Shown: piece by piece, positions 5,788 through 10,070 of the stretch
How the letters are laid out: every line of letters begins with the position of its first letter
Position numbering within the stretch: the first letter of the stretch is position 1
The notes under the pieces: model-generated
Databases searched by the model: none
Told to the model about the DNA's origin: nothing
The model's input: the letters and a program-made list of their open reading frames with translations, nothing else
Origin: Proteobacteria bacterium SG_bin5
GTDB lineage: Bacteria; Pseudomonadota; Alphaproteobacteria; Sphingomonadales; Sphingomonadaceae
Direction: 5' to 3'
Length of the DNA: 10,070 nt
Assembly (NCBI GenBank): GCA_002083475.1
Contig: LWDI01000035.1
Span: forward strand, 1-10,070
Made by a program: the position numbers and the translations under genes

Positions 5788-5867
5788 ACCGGTGTGACGG
5801 AATTGGTAGACGTGTCGCTACAGCGATCGTCGGCAGCGGGGTACGGGTTCGATCCCTGCTACTGGCA
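5788..5867 (+). pseudogene. tRNA-Leu-like element without a normal anticodon arm (probable pseudo-tRNA)
   Basis: Much of a tRNA can be laid out. The acceptor stem 5788-5794 with 5860-5866 has two G-T pairs and an A1-C72 mismatch. TG follows at positions 8-9. The D-arm stem is ACG/CGT around 'GAATTGGTAGA', as in tRNA-Leu. The T-arm is ACGGG-TTCGATC-CCTGC with four pairs, and A73 is present. Between D-arm and T-arm, however, 28 bases (5815-5842) give no 5-bp stem with a 7-base loop; the best fold is TCGCT with AGCGG around a 15-base loop, with no recognisable anticodon and no long variable arm. CCA is not encoded (ATG follows A73). It is most likely a decayed tRNA-Leu, or a tRNA-like RNA with another role. 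It neighbours a low-GC gene, a common arrangement at integration sites. Confidence 0.5.
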
Positions 5868-5920
5868 ATGGCTTAAACTGGTGGGAAGGCGAATGGCGGC
5901 TTTGGCCGGTCAGCGCCGGA

Positions 5921-6733
5921 TCATTCCGAACGAAAGAAGTCAGCGGCGAACACGGTTCGTAGCTTGGCGCGCTCCTCTTCAAAAAGGCTGTGACGGTCGA
6001 CTACATCACTTAACTTTTCTGTAACATGAAACAGGATGCCTCGATCTAGTTCAGCGGGCGCGCTCGAAGTTTCAAGCAGCGCTTTCCGGTCAAATCGCCC
6101 AGAAAATTCGACCCCAAGGAAATTTCCCCATGCAAGGTCGGGCAGAAAACGATACTTTCGACGCTCAGTGGTTTCCCAAGGATCAGGCCCGCCCCAAGTG
6201 CCGATTTTAGTTTTCCACTGGGTGAATGTCGCTTCTCCTGTGATGGGTGCGCGGAAAGCGAAACGCCCTTCGCCAGCGATTTCCAGTTCGCGTTCGGTGA
6301 AGACGTGCAAATTGCCATGTGCGGGTTTGAACACTTCGACAAGTCGCTGAAATAACGCCTTCCAGTTCACCCGAGTTGCATAATTGTGCTGTATCGTCAA
6401 TGTGCTGGGGTCATTGGGATCGCGGCTGCCGAAAAAGACATTGCCACTTCCTGAAAGCACCCCTTTGGTCCTCCAGTCGGCTCCGAATTCAAAAGGCGCA
6501 TGATAGGAAGGAGCAACTCCATATTTGGGCCTGACTATCAAGCGGCGTTCATTACACCAACACGATACAAAGTCCTGTGGGCCGCTCACTTCATATCGTT
6601 CCGCAATGACATCTATGCGATACGGCGCAAGCTTGGGAGAAGTCGCAACGAGCGCTTCGTAAAGCGCGTATCCAAACTCAGGAGATCGGATGTCTTCGTA
6701 AGTTGTGATGCCAATGCCGACTTTGGGTTTCAT
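5921..6733 (-). CDS. Unrecognised 270-aa protein in low-GC, probably acquired DNA
   Basis: I do not recognise this protein with confidence. The ATG at 6733 has a GAGG ribosome site about seven bases upstream. The product looks globular and soluble, with no signal peptide or membrane segment, and is rich in aromatic residues ('SCWCNE', 'FEFGADWRTKG', 'TQWKTKIGTWGGPDPWETTE', 'LPDLAWGNFLGVEFSGRFD'). The C-terminal 'LAW.NFLG' followed by a hydrophobic strand faintly recalls T6SS or polymorphic-toxin immunity families such as Imm52 or DUF3396; this is a guess, and no toxin gene is next to it. Base composition is unlike the rest of the window: lines 6001-6060 and 6301-6360 count to 45% and 48% GC, against 82% for 7501-7560. 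Codon use is correspondingly richer in A/T-ending codons. It stands alone between the tRNA-like element and nrdR, which suggests horizontal acquisition. Confidence 0.7.
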   Translation of the reverse strand: MKPKVGIGITTYEDIRSPEFGYALYEALVATSPKLAPYRIDVIAERYEVSGPQDFVSCWCNERRLIVRPKYGVAPSYHAPFEFGADWRTKGVLSGSGNVFFGSRDPNDPSTLTIQHNYATRVNWKALFQRLVEVFKPAHGNLHVFTERELEIAGEGRFAFRAPITGEATFTQWKTKIGTWGGPDPWETTERRKYRFLPDLAWGNFLGVEFSGRFDRKALLETSSAPAELDRGILFHVTEKLSDVVDRHSLFEEERAKLRTVFAADFFRSE

Positions 6734-6885
6734 CCTAGCGCCTCGTTAGCCAGAGATCAGCGGACCGGCATTTCTGAGGGGTAAAAGGGGAATATGTCAC
6801 GCGACCGCGTTACTTTACCCAGCAGCGCAATATCTACAAGCGAGCAGCTTGCCGGCCGGCCGCATTCTTCAAAACGGCGGTGCCC

Positions 6886-7362
6886 CTACCCCTTCGCCAC
6901 CGCGCTCACATGGCCCGCGAATTCCTCGAAATCGCGCGCCTCCCGGAAATCCTTATAGACGCTGGCGAACCGGATATAGGCGACCGAATCGAGCCCCTTC
7001 AGCCCCTCCATCACCATCTCGCCGATGCGCTTCGCCGGCACTTCACTGTCGCCCAAGGTTTCCAATTGGCGCTGGATGCCCGAGACGAGCTTTTCGATCC
7101 GCACCGCGTCGATCGGGCGTTTGCGGCAGGCGATCGACACCGAGCGCATGAGTTTCTCGCGGTCGAACGGCTCGCGCCGAACCTCACCCCCCGCGCCGCC
7201 CGACTTCACCACCACCAGTTCGCGCAACTGGATGCGCTCGAAAGTGGTGAAACGCGCGGCGCACCCCTCGCATTGGCGCCGCCTGCGGATGGCGGCGCCG
7301 TCTTCGGTCGAGCGGCTGTCCTTTACCTGGCTGTCTTCATGGCCGCAAAAGGGGCAGCGCAT
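6886..7362 (-). CDS. nrdR: Transcriptional repressor NrdR
   Basis: Zinc-ribbon/ATP-cone repressor of ribonucleotide reductase genes; it binds NrdR boxes when loaded with (d)ATP. The 158-aa product begins 'MRCPFCG' with zinc ligands C3 and C6 paired with C31 and C34 in 'RRRRQCEGC' (26-34), then 'RFTTFERIQL'. The ATP-cone spans roughly 46-136 and includes 'REPFDREKL' and 'DSVAYIRFASVYKDF'. The length is normal. Its ATG follows the glyA TGA with no gap, and a GGGGA ribosome site lies within the last glyA codons, so it is the translationally coupled last gene of rpiB-glyA-nrdR. No classical terminator was found downstream; the low-GC gene follows after about 150 bp. Confidence 0.97.
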   Translation of the reverse strand: MRCPFCGHEDSQVKDSRSTEDGAAIRRRRQCEGCAARFTTFERIQLRELVVVKSGGAGGEVRREPFDREKLMRSVSIACRKRPIDAVRIEKLVSGIQRQLETLGDSEVPAKRIGEMVMEGLKGLDSVAYIRFASVYKDFREARDFEEFAGHVSAVAKG

Positions 7363-8676
7363 TCACATCCCCGGATAAACGGGGAAGCGCGCGGTGAGCG
7401 CCGCCACCTGGTCGCGAACGTGCTGCTCGATCTGGCCGTCGCCTTCCTCGCCGTTGCGCGCGAGGCCTTCGACGACTTGCGCGATCAGCTGGCCGACCTG
7501 GCGGAACTCGGCCGGGCCGAAGCCGCGCGTCGTGCCGGCGGGGGTGCCGAGCCGGATGCCCGAGGTGACGAAGGGCGAGCGCGTGTCGAACGGCACGCTG
7601 TTCTTGTTGCAGGTGAGCCAGGCGCGATCGAGCGCCTTTTCCGCCGCCTTGCCGGTCACGTCCTTGGGCGAAAGGTCGACCAGCACGAGGTGATTGTCGG
7701 TCCCGCCCGAGACGACGCCCAAGCCGGCTTCCACCAGGCTCGCCGCGAGCGCGCGCGCATTCTCGACGATGCGGTGGGCGTAGAGCTTGAATTCGGGGCG
7801 CAACGCCTCGCGGAAAGCGACCGCCTTGGCGGCGACGATGTGCATCAGCGGCCCGCCTTGGAGCCCTGGGAAGATCGCCGAGTTGAACTTCTTCGCCAGC
7901 GCCTCGTCATTCGTCAGGATGATGCCCGAGCGGGGCCCACGCAGCGACTTGTGCGTGGTCGAGGTCACGACATGCGCGTGCGGGAAGGGCGAGGGGTGCG
8001 CGCCGCCCGCGACCAGCCCCGAGAAATGCGACATATCGACCATCAGATAAGCGCCCACCGCATCGGCGATCCGGCGGAACTCGGCGAAATCCCAGTGGCG
8101 CGAATAAGCGGTGCCGCCGGCGATGATGAGCTTGGGGCGGTGTTCCTGCGCCAGCCGCTCGACCTCGGCCATGTCGATCAGATGATCGTCGCGGCGCACG
8201 CCATAGGGGATCGGCTTGAACCATTTGCCGCTCATATTGACGGGCGAGCCATGCGTCAGATGGCCGCCCGAATTGAGATCGAGCCCCATGAAGCTGTCGC
8301 CGGGCTCGAGCAGGGCGAGGAATACCGCCTGGTTCATTTGGCTGCCCGAATTGGGCTGGACGTTGGCGAAATTACAGCCGAACAATTGCTTGGCGCGCTC
8401 GATCGCCAGCGTCTCGACGACATCGGCATAGTCGCAGCCGCCATAATAGCGCTTGCCCGGATAGCCTTCGGCATATTTGTTGGTGAACACCGATCCGGCG
8501 GCCTCCAGCACGGCGCGGCTGGCGATGTTCTCGCTCGCGATCAACTCGATCTTGTCGCGCTGGCGGGCGAGTTCGTTGGTTACCGCCTGGGCGATTTCGG
8601 GATCGGCTTCGGCGAGGCTATCGTGCCAGAAGCCGTGCATCGGGTCTTGGGTGTCGTTCATCGCGGTCGCGGTCAT
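7363..8676 (-). CDS. glyA: Serine hydroxymethyltransferase
   Basis: PLP-dependent cytoplasmic enzyme that converts serine and tetrahydrofolate to glycine and 5,10-methylene-THF, the main source of one-carbon units. The 437-aa product contains 'IELIASENIAS' (43-53), 'NKYAEGYPGKRYYGG' (66-80), 'QPNSGSQMNQAV' (107-118), the cofactor-binding 'MVDMSHFSGLVAGG' (212-225) and the Schiff-base lysine K243 in 'TSTTHKSLRGPRSG'. The length is typical. ATG 8676 is preferred over M6 because of an excellent AGGAGA ribosome site about seven bases upstream and an ATGA overlap with the rpiB stop. The next gene, nrdR, starts immediately after its stop. It supplies the folate cycle also served by folK elsewhere in the window. 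Confidence 0.98.
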   Translation of the reverse strand: MTATAMNDTQDPMHGFWHDSLAEADPEIAQAVTNELARQRDKIELIASENIASRAVLEAAGSVFTNKYAEGYPGKRYYGGCDYADVVETLAIERAKQLFGCNFANVQPNSGSQMNQAVFLALLEPGDSFMGLDLNSGGHLTHGSPVNMSGKWFKPIPYGVRRDDHLIDMAEVERLAQEHRPKLIIAGGTAYSRHWDFAEFRRIADAVGAYLMVDMSHFSGLVAGGAHPSPFPHAHVVTSTTHKSLRGPRSGIILTNDEALAKKFNSAIFPGLQGGPLMHIVAAKAVAFREALRPEFKLYAHRIVENARALAASLVEAGLGVVSGGTDNHLVLVDLSPKDVTGKAAEKALDRAWLTCNKNSVPFDTRSPFVTSGIRLGTPAGTTRGFGPAEFRQVGQLIAQVVEGLARNGEEGDGQIEQHVRDQVAALTARFPVYPGM

Positions 8677-9119
8677 GCGGGCATCTCCTGGCGGGCGCCG
8701 AGCTTGTCGACGCGGGGTTGGTGGCGGCCGCCTTCGAAGTCGGCCGAAAGAAAAGCAGTGAGGCAGGCGCGCGCCATTTCCTCGCCGATCAGCCGCGCGC
8801 CGAGCGCGATCGCGTTCGCGTCATTATGCTGGCGCGCGAGCGCGGCGCTCACCGGCTCGTCGACCCGCGCGCAGCGCAAGGCGGGGTGGCGGTTGACCGC
8901 GATCGAAATGCCGATGCCCGTGCCGCAAATCGCGATGCCGCGTTGGGCGCGGCCATCCGCCACCGCCTCCGCCAAGGCGCGACCGAAATCGGGATAATCG
9001 ACGCTCGCGGTGCCGTCGGTCCCCAGATCGAGCACTTCATGCCCCTCGGCCTCGAGCCAAGGAACGAGCGCGGCCTTCAGCGGATAGCCGGCATGATCGG
9101 AAGCGATGGCGAGTTGCAT
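8673..9119 (-). CDS. rpiB: Ribose-5-phosphate isomerase B (RpiB/LacA family)
   Basis: Cytoplasmic isomerase interconverting ribose 5-phosphate and ribulose 5-phosphate in the pentose phosphate pathway. The 148-aa product starts 'MQLAIASDHAGY' with the conserved D8-H9-A-G. The catalytic cysteine is C65 in 'ICGTGIGISIAVNR', and the ring-opening histidine H98 is in 'ARQHNDANAIALGARLIG'. I chose ATG 9119, which has an AGGTG ribosome site six bases upstream; a GTG three codons earlier is less likely. It is the first gene of a minus-strand operon and overlaps the glyA start by ATGA. A divergent sigma-factor gene begins about 155 bp away, so this short spacer must hold both promoters. Confidence 0.96.
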   Translation of the reverse strand: MQLAIASDHAGYPLKAALVPWLEAEGHEVLDLGTDGTASVDYPDFGRALAEAVADGRAQRGIAICGTGIGISIAVNRHPALRCARVDEPVSAALARQHNDANAIALGARLIGEEMARACLTAFLSADFEGGRHQPRVDKLGARQEMPA

Positions 9120-9274
9120 CGGGAACACCTGCGCGAGAAAGCCGCTCCCTTAGCCAAAGCGCCGCGCGCGCGCCACCCCGTCGCGGCGCCCTATGGCGAT
9201 GGCCGTGGCGATGGTCGGCGGCGGGCGCAGAAAAGCGCTTGCTTACCGCGCGATACCAATTACCCACGGGCGTC
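9120..9274. promoter_or_regulatory. Divergent intergenic region between rpiB operon and sigma-factor gene
   Basis: This 155-bp spacer separates two divergent transcription units and should contain the promoter of rpiB-glyA-nrdR (minus) and that of the sigma/anti-sigma pair (plus). It is very GC-rich. I could not pick out convincing -35/-10 boxes for sigma-70 on either strand, nor a GGAAC...GTT general-stress promoter. If the sigma factor is autoregulated, as many ECF factors are, its own site would be here. Confidence 0.4.
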
Positions 9275-9841
9275 GTGAGCGAGCCCCGAGACGCCAATGC
9301 CGCGCGGCAGCGCCTGGTCGAGCTGCTATGGCGCTGCGGCCAGGAGGAGCGCGCCGCATTGTCGGAATTGTACGCGCTCACCAACGCAAAACTTTTTGGT
9401 ATCGTGCTTCGTATCTGCGGCGAACGGTCAGCCGCGGAAGACGTGTTGCAGGATGTGTATCTGACGATTTGGAAACGCGCCGGCGCCTATGAGGCGCACC
9501 GGGCGAGCCCGATCACCTGGCTCGCGACGATCGCGCGCAACCGCGCGATCGATTGGCGGCGCGCGCATGGCAAGCGCGTGGCGGCGCCGATCGACGAAGC
9601 CGCGCCCGTCGCCGACGAGCGCCCGGGCGCCGAAGCAACGCTCCTCGCCGACGAGGCCGAGCGCAAGCTGCATCTGTGCCTCGACGCGCTGGAGGAGCGC
9701 GCGCGCGACGCGATCCGCACCGCCTTTTTCGACGGGCTCACCTATGCCGAACTCGCCGCCCGCCGCGCGGTTCCCCTGGGGACGATGAAGAGCTGGGTAC
9801 GGCGCGGGCTGCTCCGCTTGCGGGAGTGTGTCGAGCAATGA
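9275..9841 (+). CDS. ECF-type RNA polymerase sigma factor (SigK/ECF19-like)
   Basis: Alternative sigma factor of the sigma-70 family, about 188 aa, with only regions 2 and 4. Region 2 spans roughly 28-95 and contains 'ERSAAEDVLQDVYLTIW' and 'SPITWLATIARNRAIDWRR'. Region 4 begins 'LHLCLDALEERARDAIRTAFFDGLTYAELA' and contains the helix-turn-helix 'VPLGTMKSWVRRGLLRLRE'. GTG 9275 is preferred because the protein then starts at the usual distance before region 2; a TTG at 9239 is also open and neither has a strong ribosome site. Its stop overlaps the next ATG (ATGA), so sigma and anti-sigma are translationally coupled. The partner type (RskA-like) suggests the SigK/ECF19 group and release of the sigma factor on an envelope or redox signal; the inducer cannot be read from sequence. 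Confidence 0.9.
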   Translation: MSEPRDANAARQRLVELLWRCGQEERAALSELYALTNAKLFGIVLRICGERSAAEDVLQDVYLTIWKRAGAYEAHRASPITWLATIARNRAIDWRRAHGKRVAAPIDEAAPVADERPGAEATLLADEAERKLHLCLDALEERARDAIRTAFFDGLTYAELAARRAVPLGTMKSWVRRGLLRLRECVEQ

Positions 9842-10070
9842 GCGCGACCGACGATCTCCCCGACGCGCGCGCCGCCCAGGCCGCCGAACTCGCGCTCGGC
9901 CTGCTCGACGGCGCCGAGCGCGCCGAGGCGCTGCGCCGGCTGCTCGCCGAACCCGATTTCGCCGCCGAGGTCGAGGCGTGGCGCGCGCATTTCGCGCTGC
10001 TCGTGCCGGCGGTGCCCGAGGTCGCGCCGCCCGAAGGGCTGCTCGGGCGGATCGAGGCCGCGCTCGACGG
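9838..10070 (+). CDS. Anti-sigma factor, RskA-like (3' truncated by window edge)
   Basis: Only the first 77 codons are in the window. The N-terminus 'AAELALGLLDGAERAEALRRLL' followed by 'DFAAEVEAWRAHFALL' (about 16-55) is the helical anti-sigma domain of RskA-type regulators, which clamps the cognate ECF sigma factor; the proteobacterial form lacks a zinc HxxxCxxC motif, and none is seen here. 'PPEGLLGRIEAAL' follows at about 64-76. In full-length homologues a membrane segment and a periplasmic C-terminal domain come next, here outside the window. The start at 9838 overlaps the sigma gene stop by four bases. Confidence 0.85.
   Translation, partial: MSATDDLPDARAAQAAELALGLLDGAERAEALRRLLAEPDFAAEVEAWRAHFALLVPAVPEVAPPEGLLGRIEAALD

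Larger units (their letters stand above)
5563..5920. other. Intergenic region upstream of aguB
   Basis: About 358 bp between the aguB start and the stop of the low-GC gene. It holds the aguB ribosome site and leader hairpin (5569-5606), and the tRNA-Leu-like element (5788-5867). An open frame from ATG 5695 to 6024 crosses the tRNA-like element and the 3' end of the next gene, and has no family features; I do not call it a gene. No convincing sigma-70 promoter was seen. Base composition falls from very GC-rich near aguB to more mixed from about 5670 onward. Confidence 0.6.

Noticed and set aside
4690..6024. A 444-codon plus-strand frame across aguB and the tRNA-like element
   Set aside because: Antisense to aguB for most of its length and passes through the repeat arm and the tRNA-like element. 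The sub-frame from ATG 5695 (109 codons, 'CWGCGC' near its start) is not supported by a family match and overlaps the 3' end of the 5921-6733 gene.
6778..6824. Inverted repeat gggtaaa...tttaccc upstream of the low-GC gene, considered as an operator or att site
   Set aside because: Only seven bases per arm with a loop of over 25 bases; this length is expected by chance and no matching copy was found elsewhere in the window.
5690..6885. Direct repeats (attL/attR) bounding the low-GC segment
   Set aside because: I compared the flanks by eye and found no convincing direct repeat and no integrase, so integration is only inferred from composition.
6880..8997. A 705-codon open frame on the plus strand opposite glyA, nrdR and part of rpiB
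   Set aside because: It is the antisense shadow of three certain genes in very GC-rich DNA, where stop codons are rare; the translation is low-complexity (rich in R, A, G, D) with no family motif.

Overview
The window is GC-rich chromosomal DNA of an alphaproteobacterium, most probably a sphingomonad (Sphingomonadales). This is inferred from the codon bias, the rpiB-glyA-nrdR gene order, the 'CTTCGCGTCTTCGCGTGAG'-type and 'CCCCGGATCAAGTCCGGGG' intergenic repeats, and the look of the individual proteins. No 16S or other decisive marker is present. Most of the window is ordinary housekeeping sequence.

Left part (1-2111): the end of a surface-polysaccharide locus. It holds a 5'-truncated O-antigen ligase/polymerase-type membrane protein, followed closely by a UDP-glucuronate 4-epimerase. 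Next (2168-3958) come tRNA-Lys(TTT), whose 5' end overlaps the folK stop codon on the minus strand, then folK, a divergent family 5 uracil-DNA glycosylase on the plus strand, and a minus-strand chlorite-dismutase-family heme protein that overlaps the glycosylase tail to tail.

Middle part (4009-6885): a small predicted secreted protein and an N-carbamoylputrescine amidase (aguB) converge on a 423-bp spacer. That spacer is filled almost edge to edge by three nested inverted repeats in the order A-B-C...C'-B'-A'. Upstream of aguB lies a degenerate tRNA-Leu-like element without a recognisable anticodon arm. Next to it is an unrecognised gene (5921-6733) of clearly lower GC than its surroundings, so this stretch looks like acquired DNA.

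Right part (6886-10070): a tightly packed minus-strand operon rpiB-glyA-nrdR (ribose-5-phosphate isomerase B, serine hydroxymethyltransferase, NrdR repressor). Divergent from it on the plus strand is an ECF-type sigma factor, translationally coupled to an RskA-like anti-sigma factor that runs off the window.

I did not find a clearly new defence or biosynthetic system. The points most worth following up are the nested palindrome, the tRNA-like element next to the low-GC gene, and the folK/tRNA-Lys overlap.
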